From: Candidatus Scalindua sp.
Lineage (GTDB): Bacteria > Planctomycetota > Brocadiia > Brocadiales > Scalinduaceae
Assembly: GCA_031316155.1 (NCBI GenBank)
Contig: JALDRB010000010.1
Location: 145,710-209,709 of the forward strand
Direction: 5' to 3'
Length of the DNA stretch: 64,000 bases
The notes under the pieces were generated by a model. The model saw nothing but the letters and a program-made list of their open reading frames with translations, ran no database searches and had not been told where the DNA came from. This document shows, piece by piece, positions 56,753 through 64,000 of the stretch (positions are counted from its first letter, which is position 1; every line of letters begins with the position of its first letter). Made by a program: the position numbers and the translations under genes.

Positions 56753-58155
56753 TGGTAAGTTCCAATAACATCGTATACACATCTTAGTGTCACTAGCTGT
56801 GTCATAACATCGTATACACTTAGCAAAATTGTTTAATAGGGATTCTGTTTTTACAGGTTCCCTTAGTTTATAAGATTCTGTTCTGATTAATTGTTTTGGA
56901 GCCTCAAATGCTGCTTTGATAATAAACACTTAATTCTTGTTTATAACTCGTATTTAGTATTGCCCATACATATTCAAAACTTAAAGCTTTATTAATATAC
57001 AATTCTTCATTGAGAATTGTAATATACCCTTTTCATCTACTAAACGGACAAAATGTATTCTTGTTATTGGTAATTCCTTCTGATGGGTCGAAGGTGAAGC
57101 CCCTTCGGTATTATCTTCGTGTATAGCCTTTGCAATATTGCTGAGAGAAATTATCTTTTTTATATTTCCTGATAGTTGTTATGTTTATCTCAAATTTCTT
57201 TGATTCAACTCTTAGTTCTTTCAGATCTTTGAAGCGCTTTGATTGCCAGAGTAATTCATTAAAACGTTTATTAAAATTTTCTATATATCCGTTTCTCCAT
57301 GGTTCTTTAAATGGTATAAACACTATATCAATACCGAAATTTAAAGCAGAATCGAGATAGTTTACCAAAGGTCTTAATATGATACAGGCTTCTCTGAAAG
57401 ATGCTTCGTTATCAAGTTGTAAAAATCTGGGAAGCCCAAAAGCCTTCCAATCATTGATCAAAGCTGATAACGCTCTCAGCACCCTTGTCTGTATATTGTT
57501 CCAAGTTTGCTTGATTGGTATAAACATCTATTCTGTTTACAGAAACAATAGATCCGTATCCTTGTATACCTGGGTGTCACCAGATCAAGCTGATGTACGT
57601 GCCCTGATGCTTAGTTTGATTGTAGGATAATATTTTCCGACGTAGTTTCATTTTTGTGCCTTGATTTTTCAATAATAAGGTCATTTCTTTTAAGACCCGA
57701 TTGATGGTGGAAAGTCCTGGTTTCTCTTGGTACTCCTAAGGTATCAAGTTCTTGATGAATAATTCGCTCCACAGAAAGAATATTTGGTTGAAGGTCTATC
57801 CCTTGTCACTAATTTCTTTCTGCTTTCTACAATTGCCTGTTCAAGCTCTTTATTAATTTTACCGGGTTTATGATGCGGTTCTTTTGATTTATCAAGATAC
57901 CACTCCTTTCCCCTGATTCTGCTCTCTCAAGCCATTTATAAACCCAAGCTTTTGTCCGATTAAGTTCCTGATGGATTTCTGTAACCGTTTTTCCTTCTGA
58001 ACTTACTGAGTACATCTATGGCGAAGTTGTATTTCTTCTTTATTGTTTTTGCTATTTTTTGTCCATTTTGTACAATCTCCTTTTTAAAGGAAATTATATA
58101 ATGTGTATACGATGTTGTGGGACAAAAAGTGTATACGATGTTATGAAACACACCA
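56753..58155 (-). mobile_element. Insertion sequence (1403 bp) with decayed rve/HTH transposase
   Basis: The ends are imperfect inverted repeats beginning TGGT: left TGGTAAGTTCCAATAACATC, right (reverse complement) TGGTGTGTTTCATAACATCG, both leading into ATCGTATACAC. A 6-bp target duplication GCTAAC flanks it (56747-56752 and 58156-58161). The motif AACATCGTATACAC occurs twice at each end in subterminal tandem (also near 56808 and 58106), as binding sites for the transposase. The encoded transposase is of the IS481/integrase-core type and broken. The family is inferred. Confidence 0.85.
57111..58090 (-). pseudogene. Transposase with helix-turn-helix and integrase core, multiply frameshifted
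   Basis: N-terminal pieces near 58080-57830 read KIAKTIKKKYNFAIDVLS and VSSEGKTVTEIHQELNRTKA, then WVYKWLERAE, a helix-turn-helix. The C-terminal piece (57111-57527) reads LPRFLQLDNEASFRE and PFKEPWRNGYIENFNKRFNE, the D and E parts of the DDE integrase core. The middle needs several frame changes and contains stops (for example IWWHPGIQGYGSIVSVNR is in another frame). The element is not autonomous now. Confidence 0.8.
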
Positions 58156-58322
58156 GCTAACGCATAAAAACAATTTAATCCTTCGGCAAAATAATTGCGC
58201 CTTTAAATAATTACAGTGGATCAAATCTGGCCTGTGTATAAAAAATTAATGTCTTTGTAGACAATTTCAGGTAACATTAAAATTTTCATGCATAAATATA
58301 AACAGAAATGGAGGTGGGAAAT

Positions 58323-59459
58323 ATGTATGTTCTTGGAGTTGGAAGAACAAAGTTTGGAATATTAACAGAAACCATGCCGGAATTGGCTTATCAGGCAATG
58401 TATAATGCCGTTTACGATAGCCCAATTTCTATTGAAGATATCGATGCCGTATATGTTAGTAATTTTCTGGGTGGTCCGTATGAAAAGCAATTACATCTTA
58501 ACTCAGTAGTTTCAAGTCTGCTGCCAGAGTTACGGTTGCCTATTATCCGAGTGGAAACAGCCTGTGCCTCAGGAAGCAGCGCGCTGTATCAGGCAATAAT
58601 TGCTCTGTCAAGGTTTGAAAATATTCTGATTGTTGGTGTGGAAAAGATGACGAATGCGACTACCGAAGAGAGCTCGCAAAACCTGGGAATGGCGGGAGAC
58701 AGATTAGCAGATCAAACACAAGGTTTAATCTTCCCTGCACATTACGCCCTTGTCGCCCAACAACATATGCAAAAATATGGCACTACCCACGAAGACCTCG
58801 AATTGGTTGCATTCAAGAACCACAGCAATTCCCGATTGAACCCGTTAGCACATTTTAACCATAAGGAAGTCACCCGCGAGATGATAAAGAATGCACAGGT
58901 AATCGCCTCACCATTGAAACTCTTTGACTGTTCTCCTATTTCTGATGGCGCTGCAGCCGTAATAATATCCAAAAATAAAAAGAGCGATCGTGATGTCCAC
59001 ATTATTGGGTCGAGTCTGTTTACCGACCATATATCCCTGTCGCACCGGAAAGTTCACACCTCTCTCGAAGCAGCCAAACTTGCCAGCAAACAGGCATATG
59101 AACAGGCTGAAATCACCGCAAAAGATCTTGATATTGTGGAGGTTCATGACTGTTTTACCATCAACGAACTGGTAGCAATGGAAGATCTGGGAATATGCAA
59201 GCCGGGGGAGAGTAAAGATTGGGTCAGAGAAGAAAGAACCACTATAAAAGGAGAAGTCCCAATTAACACCGATGGGGGACTTAAGGCAGATGGACATCCT
59301 ATCGGGGCGACAGGTCTTGCCCAGGTTTTCGAAGTGACTACCCAGTTGCGGGGAGAAGCCGGAGGCCGGCAGGTAGAAGGTGCAGAGATTGGTTTGACAC
59401 ATAATATTGGTGGTGTTGGAGGAACAGCCGTAATACATATCTTTGAAAGGAGGGCTTAA
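58323..59459 (+). CDS. SCP-x/archaeal-type thiolase
   Basis: The 378-residue thiolase has the nucleophile segment VETACASGSSALYQ, the VHDCFTINELVAMEDLG region, and GGLKADGHPIGATGLAQ with the catalytic His; the C-terminal LTHNIGGVGGTAVIHIF is typical of SCP-x thiolases that work with a DUF35 partner. It probably makes or cleaves a beta-ketoacyl-CoA such as acetoacetyl-CoA. The start ATG at 58323 follows GGAGG; ATG 58308 is an alternative. The next gene begins one base after its stop and encodes such a DUF35 domain. Confidence 0.9.
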   Translation: MYVLGVGRTKFGILTETMPELAYQAMYNAVYDSPISIEDIDAVYVSNFLGGPYEKQLHLNSVVSSLLPELRLPIIRVETACASGSSALYQAIIALSRFENILIVGVEKMTNATTEESSQNLGMAGDRLADQTQGLIFPAHYALVAQQHMQKYGTTHEDLELVAFKNHSNSRLNPLAHFNHKEVTREMIKNAQVIASPLKLFDCSPISDGAAAVIISKNKKSDRDVHIIGSSLFTDHISLSHRKVHTSLEAAKLASKQAYEQAEITAKDLDIVEVHDCFTINELVAMEDLGICKPGESKDWVREERTTIKGEVPINTDGGLKADGHPIGATGLAQVFEVTTQLRGEAGGRQVEGAEIGLTHNIGGVGGTAVIHIFERRA

Positions 59460-59460
59460 C

Positions 59461-60567
59461 GTGGTATTTGAATGTCAGGATTGCCATAAAAAATGGCACT
59501 ATGATGTAAAAGTGTGCATCTTCTGCCAGGGTAATGTTACTGAAGTTGCAGTAAAACAGAGTACGGTCAGAGGTTTCACCAAGGTTGAAATCCCGTCTCC
59601 AGGACATACGAGAGTTCCTTACTGTGACCTTTTACTGGAAGATGATCAAGGGAACTTTCAAATCAGAAAATCTTTCACCGAATATAAGCTCGGTGATCTG
59701 ATCGAAGAAGCTCCAAAAGAATTGAAACAGGAAGCCAGGAAGAGAACGGTCGGACTGATAGGTGCCGGAACTATGGGCAGAGGTATTGCTCAGGTTTCTG
59801 CTCAGACAGGATACCAGGTAATCATGATCGACAGGCATGAAGAAATTGCCAGGAAATCATTATCTAAAATAGATACGTTACTTTCCAAGACAACAAAGGA
59901 GGATGTAAAACAGGAAATTCTCGGCAGGATTAAGATAACAACGAACTTTTATGATCTTGAACATGCTGATCTTGTGATAGAGGCATTAACAGAAGACATG
60001 GAACTGAAGAAAGAGGTGATGAAGGAGCTGGAAAATGAATGTTCACAGAATACAATCTTTGCAACAAATACCTCTTCGCTATCCATTAGCGAGCTATCTC
60101 AGGTTCTTGAAGATCAGAGCAGGTTAGTAGGTCTTCATTTTTTCAATCCGGTTCCAAGAATGAAGCTCGTTGAAATTGTGAAGTCAAAATACACTTCGGA
60201 TAGAGTGGTTGAATTTGCCAAGGAGGTAGCGACCGAAATGGGAAAAACACCTGTTGTTACGGGAGATGCACCCGGCTTTATCGTTAACCGGCTCCTGTTA
60301 CCTTTTCTGAACGAAGCGATTGATAAATTTTCCGACGCTACTTCATCGGCAGCGGATATTGATAAGGCTGTTACGTTAGGACTGAATCATCCTATGGGTC
60401 CTTTAGCCTTGGCAGATTTGATTGGCCTTGATGTGTGTAAGGCTATATTAGATGAGTTGTACGAAGGATATAAAGACCATAAGTATAAACCCTGCAAAAC
60501 ACTCTGCATTATGGTGGAGAAAGGTGATCTCGGGAGGAAGACAGGAAAAGGATTTTATAAATACTAA
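59461..60567 (+). CDS. DUF35 (zinc ribbon/OB-fold) fused to 3-hydroxybutyryl-CoA dehydrogenase
   Basis: The 368-residue fusion has an N-terminal zinc ribbon (FECQDCHKKWHYDVKVCIFC) and an OB-fold (RGFTKVEIPSPGHTRVPYCD LLLEDDQG) over about residues 1-85. A complete 3-hydroxyacyl-CoA dehydrogenase follows: GLIGAGTMGRGIAQVSAQTG (NAD), ATNTSSLSISELS, GLHFFNPVPRMKLVEIV with the catalytic His, and GDAPGFIVNRLLLPFLNEA. DUF35 proteins normally are separate partners of SCP-x thiolases; here the partner is joined to the next enzyme. The GTG start follows AAAGGAGGG. Confidence 0.9.
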   Translation: MVFECQDCHKKWHYDVKVCIFCQGNVTEVAVKQSTVRGFTKVEIPSPGHTRVPYCDLLLEDDQGNFQIRKSFTEYKLGDLIEEAPKELKQEARKRTVGLIGAGTMGRGIAQVSAQTGYQVIMIDRHEEIARKSLSKIDTLLSKTTKEDVKQEILGRIKITTNFYDLEHADLVIEALTEDMELKKEVMKELENECSQNTIFATNTSSLSISELSQVLEDQSRLVGLHFFNPVPRMKLVEIVKSKYTSDRVVEFAKEVATEMGKTPVVTGDAPGFIVNRLLLPFLNEAIDKFSDATSSAADIDKAVTLGLNHPMGPLALADLIGLDVCKAILDELYEGYKDHKYKPCKTLCIMVEKGDLGRKTGKGFYKY

Positions 60568-60622
60568 TTTAATGTATTGCTTTCAATAATTGTTAAAGAA
60601 GTCGTAAAAATCATTTTATATG

Positions 60623-60714
60623 AGCGTCAGCACATACACAAAACGGCGTTAAGCAACGACATGGATGTCGTTGTAGCAATTTTGAAAGAGTTACGCAGGA
60701 TGCGTTAACTCGTT
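60623..60714 (-). repeat. Dispersed repeat family B, copy 6
   Basis: Runs GAGCGTCAGCACATACACAA to CAGGATGCGTTAACTCG with AAGCAACGACATGGATGTCG. It occupies the gap between the dehydrogenase gene and the HMG-CoA-reductase-like gene and ends 11 bases before the start of the latter. Confidence 0.85.
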
Positions 60715-60725
60715 GGATTAAAAAG

Positions 60726-62087
60726 ATGAGTGATAAGGGAAAGATTATAGAAGAAATTGCAGGAAAAATTAAGAGCGGCGAAATCCAGCCGTGGAAGGTT
60801 GAGTCTGTTCTTCTGGAAGAATACGGAATGAATTCCCCGGAACATTTCCGTACTGCAGCGTTGATCAGGAGGAGGCTTATTGAAGGGTTGACCGGATACA
60901 CCTTCAACTACCTGGAGTTGCCGGAAAAGCCTTATCTCATGCAATGGCGTTGCCCGAAGGATAATTCCATCTGGCATCTCGAAGCAAGGGATCAGGATAC
61001 CGTCTGTTCTCGATGCGGCTCTCAACTGGAACCTTATGGAACGGAAATAGATAGATTCAGGCCGCTGGCCAATAATTATATCGGTGGCAGTGAGGAATAT
61101 TATTCATATGCAGGACAGATAAAGGTTTTTGGTGACGTTAACAAGACATTCACAAACATCCTGGCCTACGGTACGGGATTCGGAACCCTCGGGATCAGTG
61201 TAGGATGTTTCAGGGTAAATAAGCTGGGTGGAGCAGAGATAAAGGTCTCTAAATGGGCCGGAGCAACCCGCAACTTAGGGTATGTTTTTGAGAGCGAAGA
61301 AGAGCGGGAGAGGGGGGTTGAAGCTGTAAAAGAGTATCTGCCAACCTTACGGAAAGAGATGGAAGAAAAATATCTTGCTGAGTTTTCCGGAGAAATTTAT
61401 GAAGTAGAGTTTGTGAGAAGACAACACCATGGGCAGTGCTATCTTTATATCTGCTTTCATACCCGATTCGAACATGCCAGAGGACATGGGGATACATCGG
61501 CAGCCGTAGGCTTTGCACGAGGCCGTTTTGATGCAAAATTCAAAGAAATGGGCATTGCATATGTCCAGAGCCTGATTGCCATGGGATTTGACGGTGATTT
61601 AAAACCTTCTCCACGCAACCGGAGAGGACGATACGTCTCTGCCCGGGTAAAATTACCGATATCTGAGTATGAAAAAATGAGCAAGACGAACATCGATTCA
61701 TTGCTCACCTATATGGAAATTGACCGTCAGGGAGTTACTCAGGAGCAGGGGCACTTTCTCTATTCGGGAATGGGTGGAGAGATCATCCCTGCCATCTATC
61801 GTGGAACCAAGGTAAACCCGCGTCCTTACAACGTCTCATGTACGGAAAATGTGTACGTTAAAATTAAGGGAGAAGATCTTATTTACGGTGTGGAATTACC
61901 AAATTTAGAAGCGGGAGCTGCATCATCAAGAGAGGGTCTTATTTGTCCGGCGGCACGTGAAGTTCTTAAATTTATGGGTATCGGCACTTCACGAGAATTT
62001 GCTGCTGTAACAGCGGCGATAACACTGGCGGGTGAATTCAATTTCACCTTACTCCATCTTCGAGGTGAAATGTATGCATCGAGTTAG
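60726..62087 (+). CDS. Divergent HMG-CoA-reductase-like protein with inserted zinc ribbon
   Basis: The 453-residue protein has a zinc ribbon (WRCPKDN ... TVCSRCGSQ, Cys76, Cys94, Cys97). The rest aligns by eye with class I HMG-CoA reductases: NNYIGGSEEYY for ENVIG, CYLYICFHTRFEHARGHGD for the DAMGMN region, GDLKPSPRNRRGRYVSARVK LP for DKKPAAINWIEGRG, and DLIYGVELPNLEAGAASSRE with AITLAGEFNFTLLHLRGEM. The catalytic Glu is Asn (116/117), the Lys may be Lys293, and the protein stops just before the catalytic His. The last codon and stop come from repeat B7. It may be an enzyme with a different reaction or be truncated. It is probably co-transcribed with the thiolase genes. Confidence 0.6.
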   Translation: MSDKGKIIEEIAGKIKSGEIQPWKVESVLLEEYGMNSPEHFRTAALIRRRLIEGLTGYTFNYLELPEKPYLMQWRCPKDNSIWHLEARDQDTVCSRCGSQLEPYGTEIDRFRPLANNYIGGSEEYYSYAGQIKVFGDVNKTFTNILAYGTGFGTLGISVGCFRVNKLGGAEIKVSKWAGATRNLGYVFESEEERERGVEAVKEYLPTLRKEMEEKYLAEFSGEIYEVEFVRRQHHGQCYLYICFHTRFEHARGHGDTSAAVGFARGRFDAKFKEMGIAYVQSLIAMGFDGDLKPSPRNRRGRYVSARVKLPISEYEKMSKTNIDSLLTYMEIDRQGVTQEQGHFLYSGMGGEIIPAIYRGTKVNPRPYNVSCTENVYVKIKGEDLIYGVELPNLEAGAASSREGLICPAAREVLKFMGIGTSREFAAVTAAITLAGEFNFTLLHLRGEMYASS

Positions 62088-62174
62088 TGCATCCTGCACA
62101 ACTCTTTCAAAATTGCTACAACGACATCCATGTCGTTGCTTCACGCAATTTTGGGCATGTGCTAACGCACATAA
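62080..62174 (+). repeat. Dispersed repeat family B, copy 7
   Basis: The copy runs CGAGTTAGTGCATCCTGCAC ... CAAAATTGCTACAACGACAT ... GGGCATGTGCTAACGCACAT and is the cleanest family B palindrome. Its first bases supply the TAG stop of the HMG-CoA-reductase-like gene. Confidence 0.88.
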
Positions 62175-62277
62175 ATAGGTCAACATTCTTTTTTGATATG
62201 GCAGGGGGACGGGTGCATAAGCGCTAAGTTGTTTTTTATAAGGAGCCAAATATCGAATATCGAACAAGAAATAATGA

Positions 62278-62415
62278 ATGTCGAAGGATAAGCGACAATT
62301 TGATCTTGAAGAACGCTTAATAGATTTTGCCGCAAGAATTATTCGCACAGCTGAATCCTTGCCAAAAACCAGGGCGGGAAATCACATTGCAGGGCAACTC
62401 ATTCGCTTTATATAA
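62278..62415 (+). pseudogene. Truncated four-helix-bundle protein
   Basis: The frame reads MSKDKRQFDLEERLIDFAAR and TRAGNHIAGQLIRFI then stops at 45 residues. Family members run to about 115-120 residues, continuing IRSGTSP. Here an AT-rich segment TTATATAATAACCTC separates ATTCGCT from TCTGGTACC, which would restore S-G-T, so an insertion broke the gene. It is related to the intact gene at 47723. Confidence 0.75.
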
Positions 62416-62627
62416 TAACCTCTCTGGTACCGTCATATAAGGGTGCATTATGTTATATTCTCTTTAGAAATACAGGTTTTTAATCCATGAGAGAATGAAG
62501 TGTCTGAACTGACAGACACTTCGTGAAGAAAAAGTCAGAAAGCATGACGAATGAGAGAAGCTTGAAAGATTGAATATTTAGAGATTGTTGTAAAGTCGGT
62601 TACAGGTTTTTCTAAACGAAAGCTAAT

Positions 62628-63321
62628 ATGAAAATAAAGGATAAGAAAAAGGCTTCCGATCTTCGCAAAGAGGTGGAAAAAATACTCAAATCTGTATTGC
62701 AAATATGTATTTGAAAAGGATGAACAAATGGAGTGTGAACTAAGGATGGTGCGGAAGGATGGCACTGAGTTCTATGTTCAACTGAAATGTTCAGCAGGGC
62801 AGGAAAAAAAGGTAGCAACAAAACAGTTAAATGTAATTGCAACTGATATCACCAAGCGTAAACAGGCAGAGGAAGAGATAAAGGCACTTAACGAATCTCT
62901 TGAACAAAGAATAGCTGAAAGAACAAAGGAATTAGATAAGAAAAACGAGGTACTAACAAGAGAGATCGCGGAACGCAAAAGGATTTTTGACCTTTTTTTT
63001 ACTACAAGAAGGCCACGGGGAACTGGTCTGGGCCTGAGTATGGTACACGGCATAATAACGAGGCATGGTGGTAAGATAGTGGTAGAAAGCACGTTTGGAA
63101 AGGGTACAACATTTACCATCAGCATTCCTATAAAGAGTGATATTGCCCGTCATTCATCACCAACAGTATCCTCCTCTGAGATAATGACCAGAAACCTGCG
63201 CGTCCTGGTAGTAGACGATAATGTTGACATAATCGAAATGTTGAATGATTATCTGTCCGAATACAAGTCAGAAATAACTCCTTTAAATGCTGTGCTCCGA
63301 TTCATAAATAATTATGGGTGA
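62628..63321 (+). pseudogene. Hybrid histidine kinase remnant with internal deletion
   Basis: Reading from ATG 62628 gives a helical start (KIKDKKKASDLRKEVEKILK) that stops at about 62695. In the next frame (62728 on) come the end of a PAS/PAC domain (VRKDGTEFYVQL ... VIATDITKRKQAEEEIKAL), a coiled coil, then IFDLFFTTRRPRGTGLGLSM VHGI (the G2 box of the HATPase domain). A receiver domain start (LRVLVVDDNVDIIEMLNDYL) ends early. The phosphoacceptor His and the N box are deleted in frame, so it is not a working kinase. Confidence 0.82.
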
Positions 63322-64000
63322 AAGAAGGAAACTGGAACAGATGCAGTGCTTCGTCGTCTGGCCGTTGTTCTCACTGTAAAAAGATTTTTTATTTAGCCCT
63401 TGCTAATTGATATTTATAGTTTATACTGAATAACAGCAAACGTGTATATGTGCTTACGATAAGTCGAAGTTGCTTCTTATTCAATGCAGTTTACTTTCTC
63501 TATAAGGAAAATTGCGAGTCTATGCTCCCTCTTATAAACTCTCTACAACACATCTTTACAGACATATAGTATACACATTAATGGAGTAAATTTAGCGGTT
63601 TTGTTTTTCATATTGGGCTACCGGTTTGTCTCAGTTACAGAAGAGTAAACCCTCTTATAACTCCACAAAGACGTTTTTCTCTATCTCCCTCTTAGGAATG
63701 TTTCTTTAAACCAATTTAGCAGCCATCTTTACCATTAAAGCTAAATTCTGGAAGGGAATATCAGATTATTTAGTATATTGATTATTGATGTGGTCAAATG
63801 GGAAAGTGGCTGAAATGCCTGCGCAAATATGCAAAAAATTCTTATGGGAACATTCATGACTTTTTTGTTGTTGCTAAAAACGAGACCGTGCAATGGTAAA
63901 GTGTAGTTTATAATATTATTTCTATTTATTGAATTTTAAAGTTACTATATAACTTTTCAACTCTTGTCTACCTTGTAATCAAAAAATAAAGAAAGGAGCT
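63322..64000. other. Terminal intergenic region
   Basis: These 679 bases have no supported gene. CCCTCTTATAAACTCTCTAC (63529) and CCCTCTTATAACTCCAC (63651) are a short direct repeat. The final bases AAGAAAGGAGCT look like a ribosome-binding site for a gene starting just past the window. Confidence 0.5.

Noticed and set aside
5108..62174. CRISPR array
   Set aside because: The repeats are dispersed over tens of kilobases, in both orientations and without regular spacers; there are no cas genes.

Overview
The window is AT-rich DNA (about 40% GC by eye) from a Gram-negative bacterium. Evidence for an outer membrane includes lpxD, a YdbH/YdbL-type AsmA system, a TonB-dependent receptor and an LPS/glycan-type glycosyltransferase cluster. 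The gene content fits an anaerobe: a superoxide reductase exported by Tat, tandem desulforedoxin domains, several Fe-S proteins (DUF3786, DUF2284, radical SAM), and a complex I whose NuoF carries extra Fe-S domains. My best guess is a Planctomycetota member of the anammox type (Brocadiales, perhaps Scalindua-like). This is inferred from overall style; no hydrazine or nitrite genes lie in the window. No rRNA, tRNA or CRISPR array was seen.

Layout. 0-11 kb: dCMP deaminase (partial), msrA, a lysine-ketoglutarate reductase-like gene, typA, ydbL/ydbH-like envelope genes, lpxD and a DUF2284 gene, separated by dispersed repeats. 11-16 kb: a threonine synthase broken by two frameshifts, small Cys-rich and membrane proteins, an IS remnant, DUF3786 and the superoxide reductase. 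16.5-22.5 kb: a very AT-rich phosphotransferase/glycosyltransferase cluster whose end abuts a TonB receptor that has lost its 3' end. 23-30 kb: hpt, radical SAM, TrkH/TrkA potassium uptake, an orphan ParA and threonine aldolase. 30-46 kb: a complete nuoABCDEFGHIJKLMN operon with a tandem-desulforedoxin gene between nuoG and nuoH. 46-56 kb: a secreted metallopeptidase-like protein, a four-helix-bundle gene inside an AT-rich repeat unit, Nudix, a coiled-coil lipoprotein, a decayed ychF, birA, a rhodanese-ferritin fusion and a DUF4139 protein. 56-64 kb: an insertion sequence with target duplication, then a thiolase / (DUF35-3-hydroxyacyl-CoA dehydrogenase) / HMG-CoA-reductase-like operon, and pseudogenes of a four-helix-bundle protein and a hybrid histidine kinase.

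Three dispersed repeat families shape the window. A is about 140-200 bp with four copies. B is about 100 bp and palindromic, with seven copies, one split by the IS. C is AT-rich, about 160 bp, and looks like the four-helix-bundle gene unit with the gene deleted. Several genes start or stop inside these repeats.

The two most interesting candidate systems are the CoA-thioester operon at 58.3-62.1 kb, with a fused DUF35-dehydrogenase and a divergent HMG-CoA reductase that lacks most catalytic residues, and the tandem desulforedoxin inside the complex I operon.
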